A DNA stretch of 64,000 nt from Tetraselmis striata (taxonomy: Eukaryota; Chlorophyta; Chlorodendrophyceae; Chlorodendrales; Chlorodendraceae). Made by a program: the position numbers and the translations under genes. The DNA lies in contig VCJN01000388.1 in the NCBI GenBank assembly GCA_006384855.1, positions 98,637-162,636 of the forward strand, written 5' to 3'. Below, piece after piece: positions 1 through 11,366 of this stretch (positions within the stretch are counted from its first letter, which is position 1; each line of letters begins with the position of its first letter). The notes under the pieces are model-generated. The model searched no databases, was not told the DNA's origin, and worked only from the letters and a program-made list of their open reading frames with translations.

Positions 1-2077
1 TCAAGCTGAACAGCTCCGACCTGGGTACAGTCCAGGTGTCAGAAATGTGACAGCGTGGGACACTGTGGAAGCCCAAGGAGCGACCTGCACGACGGCGTGT
101 ACACTCTACAGGGGTCCGAATGTCGGGAACGGGAGGTATAGGCACCCAGCAGAGGCAGAGCCAAATAGCCCAGCGCGCCACCAGAGCGCCTCGGGCTCAA
201 AGAAAGCCGAGACAGCCCGACATTTCCCAGTCCAAAGCGGCTGAACGATGGGCCTTACCTCTGCTGCGCGTCGAGCCGGCTGCCGTTGAAAAATGCGACG
301 GAAATGAGCCAGGTATCGCTGTGCATTGCCACCAGCTGCAGCCAGTCACTTTTCTGCGCGTCGAACGCAAGCCGGCATTGACGCGATCTGTCAAGCGAAT
401 TCACAGCCGAGCTACTCCGTCGCGGGTGCACATCGGCACCTAGGCGAGCACATCCACGCCTTTAAAGGGGTAGATATGTTGCCGTAATTCAGGCCGTGTG
501 TAATTTTATGTGAGGCGGCGGTCCCGGGAAAGGTGGGGGGGGGGGGGGGGGGGGGGGGCGCACCGCCATCCCACCGCGGGCGAAGTTGATCCCGAGGGCC
601 GGCTCCGGAATCTCCGGCGGGACTTCCTCGGCCGGCAAGTTCACTTCCCAGGTTCTGTCGGCATACCCATACAGGCAGAGGTTCTCGCGCTCCGGGTCGC
701 ACTGGTTATAGAACTTGTCCACCCTGCGGAAGCCCGGGCGGGGGGGGGGGGGGGGGGGGCACGGAGAGAGGATAAGGAGGCCGCCGCCGGGGCACATACC
801 GGTGGCGAACACGCCCGCTCAAGAGCAACGGGGTTGAGGGGGGATCCGTTGGGTGTAAGACGAAGTAGGGCCCTCTCCTGCCCTGAGCTATAGAGGATAT
901 GGTTCGAGGGATATTAGTCTCCACGCCGTCTACGCCCGCATAGCCGCCCGGGGGGGGGGGCTGCAAGAGCCGCGGTGGCCGAAGCCCGGATGTTCGTGCG
1001 GCAAGTTTGTGCAGCACGTTATCGGCCTCGGAGCGCGGAGCGAACCCAACCCGACTTGCGGTTCAGCGTCGCACAGGCACAGGCACCGCGCATCTTCGCC
1101 AGGCGGTAGCATCGGGCATTGGCCTTCGGAAGAGGCGTGGAGACCGAGCAATAGCGTAACAGGGCCACCTGCTGCAACACGAAAAACGGTGGCCAAGACG
1201 GGATGCCCCGCCGCGATCTCGCACGTGCCAGCGGAGGCGGCCTCGACAATCGTTCGTAAAATCATGACACGAACGCCAACCTATCTTCACCCTGAGCTCC
1301 ACGGACAGATCGGTCTGGGTTTTGAAGCCGACTCAACATACACATTCGCCCACGTGGACAAGCACATCGCTACCACGGGCGGGGTGGATGCGGGCACGTA
1401 TTTAGGGCTAGTATTCCATCCGCTACTTTGCGAGGCCAGCGCACCCTGCAGCAATCGTGCGCGTTGGTTCGGAAGGCTGGTCAGCGAAGGGCAGTCGGTC
1501 GGCGGGCCAGTGCGGAAAAGGAGAGTCGCCGTAGGGTAAAGTCGGCTTTGCTAGCTTATGCCTGGAAATTACAACATTGAGCGGCAAAACCGAGCGGTGG
1601 CATCCGACCGGCGGCCTGGCGAGAAGCGACGCGGTTATTGATTCGCGAGGGCAACGAGAGCAGGGAGGCGGTTCGGGAAATGGCGGGGCAGCGCTTTCAG
1701 GCGCCAGCCCCGCAACCCAACACTCGAAGCGACGAATCATGTCAGATTCAGTAGCCCATAGATAGCACTGCACTGCCGGGATCGCAGCTGTTTCAGGCCA
1801 GGCACAGCACGGGGCTGGCGCTGCGGGCGATACCCCCGTGGCCCCTTCGACGGGCAGAACCGAAGGCTTGCTCCATCCGCCCCTGATCCGACAAGTCCAC
1901 GACGGTGCGACAACCGCGGTGGCCGAAATGGGCGGCCAAAACGGGAAAATGAAAGGAAAGGCGAGGGTTGGCAGGGACGGGCGCGCACTCGACGGTGAGC
2001 GCCTTGAGCAGGCCCTCCCGCCGGCCCTTGAAGTCTTCATACACCTCGGATGCAGAGTTGAAGGTCTGGTACTCCAT
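1..2077 (-). CDS. Alfin-like PHD finger protein (3' end outside window)
   Basis: Chromatin protein of the Alfin-like family, nuclear readers of H3K4me3. Four exons fit: 1989-2077, 564-723, 259-353 and 1-20 (continuing off the window), phases 2, 0 and 2. Exon 1 gives the family start ([15 protein letters not shown]), exon 2 the hallmark [27 protein letters not shown] and [11 protein letters not shown], and exon 3 [16 protein letters not shown] followed by [15 protein letters not shown]. Exon 4 continues with SELFSL. This is the conserved N-terminal Alfin domain; the C-terminal PHD finger would lie beyond position 1. Two donors are GTGCGC and one is GTAAGG. Intron 1 (724-1988) and intron 2 (354-563) carry C homopolymers on the coding strand. 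The start at 2077 gives a 12-residue lead before the domain, normal for the family. Family membership is certain; the exact splice sites are inferred from codon phase and homology. Confidence 0.93.
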
Positions 2078-5000
2078 CTCGGCACGTGGGGGACGCGTAC
2101 AGCGCTGCCCGACTTCTTACGTCGCCCAAATCGCCGCCTGCAAAACAGGGTGCAGCAAAACGAGAGAAGTTATGGACGGTCAGCTACCAGGTTTTGCAGC
2201 CTGGCCAAGGCGGGGGGGGGGGGGGGGGGGGGGGGGGGGTAAGCCAGCGGGCGTAGGCAGGACCCAACGGCGCGCGCGGGAGGGGGGGGGGGGGGGGGGG
2301 GGGATTCGAAGCTCGCCCCAGCGAGCGGACTGCGCAGCCTAGTGGCCAGCCCAACTATCCCCTCGAGGGATCAAACCCAATTAAGCCTGTACGTTAGCAA
2401 GAGAGGATTCAAGCTTGGAGGAGAAGGGGGGAGGGGGCAGTTTCGTTGAGCGAGTGTGAAGGGAGGTAACGATTAACGCAGAAAAGACGGACAAGGACAG
2501 AGATTACTTGAACCTAGCGGGGAGCGACGGAGGAGCCCTGTCAAAGGGAGCTCTCCCAGCGGGTGCGAGTTCACTGCGAAAATACCCCCCTCACCTTGGG
2601 CTACTCCGCGCTCAATACCAGGACGGTAGTGGTGCCCGCGGGGGCAGTAGCTGTGCAGAGCGGGTCGCTGTTGTCACCCGCTGAGTGGGATTGGCCGCTG
2701 CTGCGGCTGCCGCGCCCGTGTGCAGCCTCTCCGCTGTATCCGCCGGGAGTCGCTGCCACGCCTCGCACAACCTCAGAAGGGGTTGCTAATGTCCTGAGCA
2801 AGGCTAGCCGTGAGATGGCACGGGCCACGGGGGCCCGGGGTGCTTTTCGCTCGTGGGCCAAAAGGCGTGCCGCCGCCGCCGCACTGCTGCTGGCGGGATT
2901 TAGGCAGCTTCCTTGGCAGTCTGCTCCGAGGCGAGGGCCACGCACACCCTCACGCGCGATGCTCGGGAACCCGCGACGAAGGAAAAAGCGCGTAGCAAAT
3001 AGCACTGGAGCTGGGAGGGAGCGGTTGCTGCTGGCTCGACACGCGTGGACTGTATTGCCAGCGGCAACACTCGCTCGCCGCCTAACTCGTCGCGCCCGCC
3101 GCGCGTCCACGCGGCCGGGCCGTCGCGGCCTCCGCCCGCGGTGCTTCAGGTTATTTGAACATCAGCGCGCCGCACCGCGCGCTGCAGGCGCTGATGCTGC
3201 CCCTCGTCGCGGACGATTGGATAGGCGCGGGGGGCAGCACTGCGTTTCTGCACCGTGCGGAGGGCGGATTTCTACTGGCGGGAATTGGTTTCTGACTTTC
3301 TGGCAGCAAGTGGCAAGAAAAGCATAATGTATTGTCAACACGAAGCGCCTGTTTGGCTGTATGACTGTATCCCTGCATGGAACGCGATAATTAACTACTA
3401 TTCGCGATGTGTGTGTATATCCACCTACTACACCAGCCAGTCGCGGCATAGCGAATACAAACATTGTCAATACAATAACACCGGATGCAATTCCGCTTGT
3501 CATAGTGCTACTGTGCCGATCGAAGTGGATGAAATGATAACGGCGATTCATTTAGTCGCTACATAAGTTCGGTACGATTCTACGACCCCGGACGTTTCGT
3601 TTGACGATCGTAACGACTTCCGCCGCCTAAGCGACTACAAGCCGTAGAGTATCCCATCGTGTTAATACTGGCCCTTTGTGCAAATGGCCAGTTGCGTGTG
3701 AACCGCCGGGCCCACTGTGAAGCAGGGCCCACTACCCAGTCACCACGCCCTAGTCCTACCGCCATAAGCGGAGTTAACCCCGTGTAGCTAAACCCATCAC
3801 ACAACAAGTGATCGTACTCGTATCAGGCGGTATTAACGATGCTGCGCGCGCGATGCTTGCTTCTGCGAGTCCGGCAGTACGTTGCTACTCGCCGCGACGG
3901 CGTGTTGCTGTCCGAGACATTCCATACTGTGGCGTGGCTGTCTGGCTGGAGACGGGTGGCGCCTAGCTAACAACATCGATCCAGGCCGAACGATCAGATT
4001 CCGTGTGCCTCCACTGAAACTGCGAAGGCCGACGACAAAAGCTATTATCCGCTCAGAGCTCTTCCAGCTGTGAAGCATGTTGCCTGAAAACCTTGAATAA
4101 TGTCAAGACTATGTACGGGAAAACAATTGTACTCCAGCACAGCAAACACTTCCAACTCAGTTTGCTTGTCATGTTACTAAGATAGACAACAGGCGGCGTT
4201 TTTCCATCAGGCAAGTGACGATACTACGTGGTAGAATGTAGCTTTATAAGCACTGCTGAGGCTGCCCACTGCCCTACTCTTGCATTTGGTGCAAATAATA
4301 TTCTGACATATAGCAACTGATGCTGTAATATGAAATGCATTTGGTACCGGCTGCCGCTGGGATATGGGCAACATACATGCTATCTGAAGTCCCACCACGG
4401 TGAAATGTCTTCGACATGGTTGGTAAGATGATAGGGTCAGGGAGTGCACACGTTGCCAGGCCATGAGAGCTGGTGTACTAATTCAATGTGGCAGCTATGT
4501 AATGAGGAACATGAAAGTGCCTGACAGTACGCGATGTATTGCTTACCAGCCACATACCTGCACCACCAGAGATCGTTACATATAATTGGGTTTACGGGTC
4601 TAACATCATGAATTGTTTTGCGACAACGATAAATGTCAGACGTTATTCGTGGTATGTTATGATATATCTCTAGGTATGTATAGGTTACCTTTATTTGCTA
4701 TTATCCCACTAGCCCAAAGCGTGGTTATGGTAGTTACGCAACGACGGGGCGGTTTGCTGGTGTTATATTTTAGCAATGAATACAAGAATGCCCGCTTCAA
4801 TGCGATATTCCCATTGAACGCTTTCATTGCTGGCAGCTCTACGCGTTGCCTTGTTTCTGTGCCTCAGCATGTGTTGACGCTCTTAGATGGCTGGCGGAAA
4901 GCACAGCTGGAATGAAAGGTCCACGACTTGATAATTGCATGCTTCACATTAGCTTTACACATGTGTATCTGTGTTTCAAGCGAGAGAGGGGGGGGGGAGG

Positions 5001-5272
5001 GGGGGGGGGGGGGGGGTTGCAGTCCGCTAATTACAGAGGGCCGCAATAGGACGCCGCATATCCCTGCAGCCATGATCCAACTTGAGAGTCTTCTATACAA
5101 TCGTAGATAAAATACAAACAGGTGTGAGGTCATCACTCCCCTGCTTTGTCGCCACCACACCCCCCATCACGCTCTGCCCTCACAAAATTGCGCCGCTTTG
5201 GATTCTCGCAACAATGCCTTGGAGCCTGGTGAAATCGCCCGCTCACAGCCTGGATGCAACAGACACAATGCG
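2078..5272. other. Intergenic stretch, no recognised gene
   Basis: This is the upstream side of the Alfin-like gene and the downstream side of the Sec14 gene. G runs lie at about 2214-2239 and 2281-2303. A 254-codon open frame (2563-3327, plus) is arginine/alanine-rich with no recognisable domain, and is likely chance in GC-rich DNA. In another frame, bases about 3149-3290 read as a protein-like tail after a possible CAG acceptor, ending at a stop near 3288; I could not place it. From about 3300 the DNA is less GC-rich and holds only short frames. A G-rich run lies at 4987-5016. Confidence 0.5.
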
Positions 5273-6614
5273 TCAAGTTGGGCGAAGCTGCGACAAGCAC
5301 CAGCAATGCCGCATCCCGTGTCCAGTGATGTGAGAAGGAACGCACCCCTTGCCCACAGCTTCAAGCTCCTCCATCCAGGGGCCGAATGACTCCCCTTGCA
5401 GGCAGCAAAGCGATCGCATTGGTCAGGCGGTGATGGGGTGGGGGCATGGGGCGGAGGGCTGCCGGCATTCGCTGCAACAGGTGAGTGGGCTGGTCCCCTG
5501 CACGCACCTACAGCAATCTCACGCTTGCCGCCATAAAATGTGGGGATGTTCTCCTCCGGGATCAGGTCCCGCAGCGCCTGCTGGTAGTTTTTCGAATGGA
5601 TCTACAATGCAGGGCACGGTTGAGCGGGCGGATGCCATCAGCCATGGCATGAGGTGGCATGGTCAACGCTCTTTAGCCTGTTGTATTGATGGGGTGCGTC
5701 TCACCTGGATCTTCGAGGTGGTCTGCGTGTCCAACCATGGTTTGACTATGCTCCAGATGGTGGTAAATATCTTGGGCGCATTGATGATGATCATCGCACC
5801 AAGGTGCTCCGGGTAATTGTCCTGGATTCCGGGAGCAGGGGGCGGGGGAGGGGGCGGGGGGGGGGTAAGGAAAGACAGGTCTGCAGTATTGTCTGGCGAT
5901 GCCATCTGCCGGGGGGGTTAAGCGCAGGGGTGCCCCAACCTGGTCCGTGTTAGAGATGGCTTTGAGGGCGTCTTTGCACTTGTAGAACTGGGAGATGGAG
6001 AGGCCCTCCAGGTCCAGGATGGTGGTGGTTGTGTAGATCTCCCGGCCCGCAAGCTTGGAGCATATCGGGAACTTCTCGCGCACAAGCCCCTCGTAACACT
6101 TGATGTGGAATTTCACCAGGCGTTCTACCGTTGTGTGCTTGGCCAGCTCGGCCGCGTTCACCAGCCCCGTCTTCTCCACATAAACAGGCCGCCCGAAGCG
6201 GTCCACGCCGCAGTAAAACTGGGGGTAAACCTTGAGAACGGCGTCTTTCTCCGTGTACTCAAAGTTCTCATACACATCGTCGGTGCCAAACGAGCGCCGC
6301 CACGCCACCATCGCGGTGTACATCGCCTCCGCCTTGGCCAGGTTCCAGCCCCGGGCCTTGAGGAAGCGCAGAAGCGTTGTGTCTGTGTCCAAGTGTGTGC
6401 CCTCCAGAAGCAGCCCCTTGGCCACCAGCGAGGCGCGCAGCTCCGTCAGCTTGCCGGTCTGCTCTGGCGTCAGGTGATCCACCCAGAAGACCTGCTCCTC
6501 CGTCTGCGGCCCAGCCTGAAGACCGCCCCGAAAGGAGCCATCGTCCGACGCGCTGTCAGACGCCGCCGATGACTTGCTCGAGCTCCCAAACGTCTTGCTC
6601 AGTTTGCCAAGCAT
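5273..6614 (-). CDS. Sec14-like CRAL-TRIO phosphatidylinositol transfer protein
   Basis: Cytosolic lipid-transfer protein of the Sec14/CRAL-TRIO family. Exons: 5940-6614, 5705-5821, 5508-5601, and a last exon from 5394 to a stop at 5273-5275. Exon 1 holds a serine-rich head, the CRAL-TRIO-N helices (LLRFLKARGWNLAKAEAM), then VYPQFYCGVDRFGRPVYVEK and the start of the lipid-binding domain (TTTILDLEGLSISQF). Exon 2 gives DNYPEHLGAMIIINAPKIF, the Sec14 signature. Exon 3 gives LIPEENIPTFYGGK. The start is placed at the methionine of MLGKLSKTF; the frame stays open upstream to 6779, but that part looks like 5' leader. The intron at 5822-5939 has a C-rich tract before its acceptor. The last exon (GESFGPWMEELEAVGKG) may have another GTGCGT donor near its end, so the C-terminus is the least certain part. 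Confidence 0.92.
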
Positions 6615-7455
6615 CGCGTCTGCGCAGCGGTGGCTGGGACTTTCCTGCCCCGATCTCTGAACCTGGCGGCGGGGCTCGGACAAAACGACACCCCTCGAAC
6701 TGTGCGGAAGTGTGCCGAGCGGCCTGGCCTGGCCTAGGGTGGGGCTACAGCAGCGACGGGAGTTTATTATTCGAGGCAAACGCCTACCGGTGCCGGTATG
6801 ACTCTATCAGATAGAGTATCCGACCATGCGAGGGATCACTCCGGGCGCGGGGCAGCGTGATTGCCTACTGCGACGATGCCTTAGCATATATTCCCACCAG
6901 CGTTCAGAGGGCGCGGGAAAGGCCGACTGGTTCCAGTAGCCGTCTGATAGCACAGGACACAGCCAAGGATTGGGTGCTGAGGGGACGCTGCGCGGCGCCA
7001 GCAGGTGATGCCGCAATCCACGCGCGATCCAGCAGGTCGCCGAGGCGCGGCACCAGCCGGGGACGTCGAGGTCAGGGCGCGCGGTCTGACCGTGTCTGCT
7101 GACGAGCGATTCGGATGCAGGTAGTCACCGAGCAGCCGCGCTGTCCGCCGCGGCGCCTCCTCATCGATCGTCTGACAATAACGCAATGTTGCATTTGTAT
7201 GGATACATATTTCCCACATCAATGAAATGGGCGGTGTGTATTGTAGTCGCTGTACCGGTAGTACTGTACATATCCGCGAAAGATGTCACTGTACATATCT
7301 GCTGCGCAAACGTGAACACGTGATTCGATATTTGGATGCTAACATGTCCGGTTGTGCTCATTATTGGACAAAGGTTGGACATGGGATGTGGATGCCGATG
7401 ACGAGGCGGAATCGCGGAGCCCGTCTCTTTTACCCGTGTACCCAAACCGTGTAAC
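6615..7455. other. Intergenic stretch upstream of the Sec14 gene
   Basis: It must hold the Sec14 promoter. I see no gene, tRNA or clear repeat. The right part is less GC-rich and ends where the YR element begins. Confidence 0.4.
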
Positions 7456-7968
7456 CATTTCAAAGTTGAGTCTGGTTTTGCCAAAAATATCGCGCAGGCT
7501 GATTTACACGGTCAAGAGCCGAAATTGGCAGGATGGTTTAGCGAAAGCGTGGAGGGAAAACGGAGTCAGGGGGGGCCGCTGCGTGGAACGCAGCGAAAAC
7601 TGGAAGATGGCAGGCTCAGCTGTTCTAGCTGCTTTTATATCTACTCGTGCTGCACCCAAAAAGGGCGCAACAACAGATGCATAGTTCCCGTACCACTGAG
7701 CAGCACTTGTAGCTGAAAAGCGGTTAGGTCAAGGGAGGAAACCCCATAAAATAGTTTAAAACATTTCAAAGTTGAGTCTGGTTTTGCCAGTCTTGAGCGA
7801 ACGGAGAGAGCGGTGGATTGACGGAGAAGAGGTAGCGCCAAGTCACGAAGGAGGCACTGGGAAGGCCACCGCTGCGGAGTCATGTTGGACTTGGAAGTGG
7901 CGTAGGGGGGCGATGTGTCCAAAGAAGAACCATGCGCAAGGTGAAGGAAGAACGTTGGGGTCGATGTA

Positions 7969-7990
7969 CACTGTGAGATTCAGATGTGAC
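7969..7990 (+). repeat. CACTA left terminal inverted repeat
   Basis: 22 bp, exact reverse complement of 15084-15105. It is preceded by the target trinucleotide GTA. Confidence 0.95.
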
Positions 7991-8576
7991 GTAAATGTGC
8001 CCTACTGGTGACGAACGACGACATACGGGGACGATACGGGACGGACGAGGGACGTGGATTTCATACCCAGTAGCGACGACTATCGCGCGCGACCTGTAAA
8101 GTACTATATGAATTTCTCGTTTCCATAATTTCATCAAATTGATATGCGCACGCGGGCTCGCGTGTCGCCCGCCGACGCGGAGCACCCGGGCTAAGTACAG
8201 GCGGATGTACGCACTCATTGCACATCGCCGCACATCGCTGACCGCACATCGCTGACCGCTGACCCCGCGGTGTGCGGCGATGTGCGGCACGACGGGCGGA
8301 GGTGTGGGCGGATGTAGGTGGTACGGTAGGTGGTAGGCGGTAGGTGGTGTTCGTAGGTGCGCGTTTTAATGCAGCCGCCCTAACTGCTGATGATTGTGTA
8401 ACGCCCCAGCACGCGCATGAAGTACGGGGTCGCCTCACGGTCACCGCCGCTCACCGTTGAATCAAGCGCGGACAGCCGCGCACTCGCATCTGTGTTGCCT
8501 GCCGGTGGTGGGTTACATCCACCCCAACTCTCAACCCCCCCCCCCCCCCCCCCGCCCCCCGCGCGCGGCAGCAGGC

Positions 8577-9169
8577 ATGCCGGCAAAGGGATGGATAGCG
8601 AGTGTGTCGAAGGATGGCGTGTACTCATGCAAGCACTGCCGGGGCAACGTGACGGGCACATGTGATAAGATGGCGCGAGAGCGGCACTTCCTAAAATTCC
8701 CGAACTGTAGCCACTCGTTGAAGCGTGCGGCTAAGTTGCGCCGCAAGGCCGCCTTATCACAAGCAGCAGCAGCAGGGGCGGCAGCAGCAGCAGCAGCAAC
8801 AACAAGGGCGGCAGCAGGAGTAGCTGCAGCCGTCGGAAACGGCCCGCCGGTGCCGGTCTCGGACGACGGCGGCTCGAAGGTGGACGATGTGATGGGCGTG
8901 GGGGAGGACCCCGTTGGCGAAGACGGTATGGACATCGACGCGCCTGCGTGGCCGCCGGCGGGCGTGGAACCCGCGATGAGGGCGTGATATGGAAAGGCGA
9001 TCCCGGCGACTTCTACATGAAGGTCATCGCCAAGAAGTTCCGGGGAGTATGGCACTACGGCGTGATAACCGGCGTCGTTACCGAGTGGGTGTTGGAGGAC
9101 TATGGCGGGGCGACCCAGTGGCGCGCTGTTTTCGAGGACGGGGACATTGTGGGCCTTCTGCGTTCAGAG
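8577..9169 (+). pseudogene. CACTA-encoded zinc-finger and Tudor-like protein, one frame change
   Basis: The first part (8577-8987) starts MPAKGWIASV and has a BED-like Cys/His cluster (C-x2-C in YSCKHC, then RERHFLKFPNC), a basic stretch, alanine runs and an acidic linker. The second part, in another frame from about 8985 to a possible GTGAGT donor at 9170, reads YMKVIAKKFRGVWHYGVITG, then WRAVFEDGDIVGLL. That is the pattern of Tudor-like domains in the DIR17/PTM group, with a W/Y-G-V strand followed by EDGD. The two parts are probably one protein with a frameshift or an unseen intron near 8985. Upstream lies a C run (8536-8553). A DNA-binding finger plus a histone-reader-like fold would suit a transposase N-terminus. 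The function is inferred from motif shape only. Confidence 0.6.
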
Positions 9170-9339
9170 GTGAGTGGGCCCGGCCTGCGTGCTGGTGGCA
9201 CCACTCAACTGCGGTTGTATGGAATCACACGCACCCGCCCGGTCGGCGTGGCAGGTTGTGGAGGCTATGGCGGCTGCCCAGGAGCACCCCCCTGTGGATG
9301 CGGACGGGGAGGCTCGCTTGGTAACCGTCCATGAAGGCG

Positions 9340-10440
9340 ATGACTTGTCCAGTGAATCACGCACCTTGCCCGGCGTGCGTTCAACACAACCCGGCTGGCG
9401 GAGGCCAAGCAGAACACTGGCTGCCATGGCGTGTGCCATGTGCATGTGGTCCTGGGCTATGTCAGCATGGTCAACCTCTTCCCCCTCGCGCCGTTCCACC
9501 TGTTTTTTTTTGGCTTGGGAAGGGACTTCTGGAGGAAATTTGTCACCGTGCAGGGCCACATTGGATTCCGAGCTATGAAGCAGGAAGACCGGCGCCAGGC
9601 TTTAGTCCCGATACCCAGCAACTTTGAACGCGGGTTGCGCCCTTCGTTTGCAGTGTCCAAGAATCGAAAGGTAAACCCCCCCCCCCCCCCCCCCCCCGGG
9701 CGTGGGCGTGGGCGTGGGCGTGACGGCATTCCCCTCCATGACTGCAGGGTCAGGCAAGGTGACGGTGCAGTCCGGCTGGGTCATGGAGGACTGCTTGCAC
9801 CACATGGAAACGTTTTCCATTCTTAACGCCGGTCCGCTGCTCGAGGAGGCCCGGGTGAAGGCGATCATGACCGAGAAGGAGCTTCGCGTCCCCAGGCGGT
9901 GCTTGGGCACATGTACAAGCGCATGCAAGGAGCTGCGTGGTTCGTCACGCGGTGGGGGTTGCAGAATGTGGTGACGGAGGAGGACGGCCCCGAGCGCAAG
10001 GCGCAGGTGGACGCGCTCACTAGGGAGGGGAGGACTCTAGACCCAGCGCGGCGCCAAGGCGCGGCGGCCGGGGCAGCGCGGCGCCAAGGCGCGGCGGCCG
10101 GGGCAGCGCGGCGCCAAGGCGCGGCGGCCGGGGCAGCGCGGCGCCAAGGCGCGGCGGCCGGGGCAGCGCGGCGCCAAGGCGCGGCGGCCGGGGCAGCGCG
10201 GCGCCAAGACAGCGCATACAGCGGAATCGGCGGAAAGGGATGCATTACAAGCTGTGGACGGCAGCCGCTGAAAACTATGCGGTCATGCCGCAACAACCCC
10301 AGCACTGGCTTCTGGATACCTCTGATCTGGCTGGCGGCGGCGGGCTGCGGGATGCAGGGCCGCATGACTGAGGTGGCGGTGCTGGTGAGCCCGGAGAGTC
10401 TGCATGCGGCGGAGGCGGCGCAGCCGCATAGGCACTAGAC
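9340..10440 (+). pseudogene. Tnp2-like CACTA transposase remnant
   Basis: From about 9360 to 9670 one frame reads RLAEAKQNTGCHGVCHVH, then FHLFFFGLGRDFW and LVPIPSNFERGLRPSF. This matches the Tnp2/Transposase_21 stretch where the chain passes the H-LLLG-RDFW motif and then a P-x-x-F-x-R segment. An intron 9671-9770, with a C run of about 20, joins in phase to SGWVMEDCLHHMETF. A frame change near 9890-9915 separates this from MYKRMQGAAWFVTRWGLQNVV. The chain then runs into a 30-bp tandem repeat and fades by about 10440. The exon limits are my reading. The chain is shorter than full-length Tnp2 proteins. Confidence 0.6.
10046..10208 (+). repeat. 30-bp minisatellite, five units and a part unit
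   Basis: Five near-identical 30-bp units, GC-rich, encode a ten-residue ARRQGAAAGA-type repeat in the downstream transposase frame. The period is a multiple of three, so copy number can vary without changing the frame. Confidence 0.95.
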
Positions 10441-10798
10441 AATGCTCTGAAGCGAGCCCCAATTGTCTGCCCAGCGCCTGCCCCAATGTAACGCACCAGC
10501 TTGGCAGCAATTGGCAGCTCTTTTGCCCCCCCTCCACCCCACAGACACACTACCAATACCAGTTTCTCATCCCGGCGGGCAGTTGATGCGTATACCCAGG
10601 CTTGTGCGTACGCGGTGCGGGGGGGGGGGGGGGGGGTCACTATAGCTAAGCTAGTGATGTGAGATATGAGTGCAGCAACAGATATTGTGCAAGATATAAT
10701 ACGATGGCATGCAAGCGGGTCCCCGCTCTTCCACAATCATTGGCCCTGCTCCCTCTTGCCCCGCCCCCGGTGCCCTTTAGCTGCTCTCAGCATCCCGA

Positions 10799-10950
10799 GT
10801 GGGATGGGCGGGGCAGCGGTTGCTACCGAGTGAGGCGTAGCATCGTTTGCAGTAGCAACGCAGCCTTTCCGGTGTGACGCCGCCTGGATGTAACCCAGCA
10901 GTACGCGCAAAGTGCAAGTGCAAGCTGCTGATGGCGGGGATCCCGCGCGC

Positions 10951-10982
<32 letters not shown>

Positions 10983-11325
10983 CGGCTGTGGGATAGGCGC
11001 GGCAGCGGTTGCTACAGAGTGAGGCGTCGCATCGTTTGCAGTAGCAACGCAGCCTTTCCGGTTGCATAGTGTGACGCAGCCTGGATGTAACCCAGCAGTA
11101 CGCGCAAAGTGCAAGTGCAAGCTGCTGGTGGCGTGGATCCACGCGAGGTCGCAGGACGGTGCGCGAGGGGGGGGGGGGGGGGGGGGCAGCGGCTGTGGGA
11201 TAGGCGGGGCAGCGGTTGCTACCGAGTGAGGCGTAGCATCGTTTGCAGTAGCAACGCAGCCTTTCCGGTTGCATAGTGTGACACCGCTTGGATGTAACCC
11301 AGCAGTACGCGCAAAGTGCAAGTGT
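10799..11325. repeat. Three tandem units of about 185-205 bp, separated by G runs
   Basis: Units begin near 10799, 10983 and 11189 at a GGGATRGGCG motif, share the segment around GTAGCAACGCAGCCTTTCCG, and run to GCGCAAAGTGCAAGTG. Units 1 and 2 end in G homopolymers (about 10950-10979 and 11166-11186). They lie inside the CACTA element, between the transposase and the minus-strand ORF. No coding role is seen. Confidence 0.9.
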
Positions 11326-11366
11326 TACACGTCCGTGTGCCCCACCCAATGACATTGCGCCCGACC

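Noticed and set aside
1009-1539. 176-codon plus frame
   Set aside because: Lies wholly within intron 1 of the Alfin-like gene on the opposite strand and has no recognisable domain.
2563-3327. 254-codon open frame on the plus strand
   Set aside because: Arginine/alanine/proline-rich composition, a competing 169-codon frame on the other strand, and no domain; expected by chance in GC-rich DNA.
9865-10365. 166-codon minus frame over the minisatellite
   Set aside because: Its repeats are the reverse reading of the 30-bp units; the plus strand fits the transposase context better.
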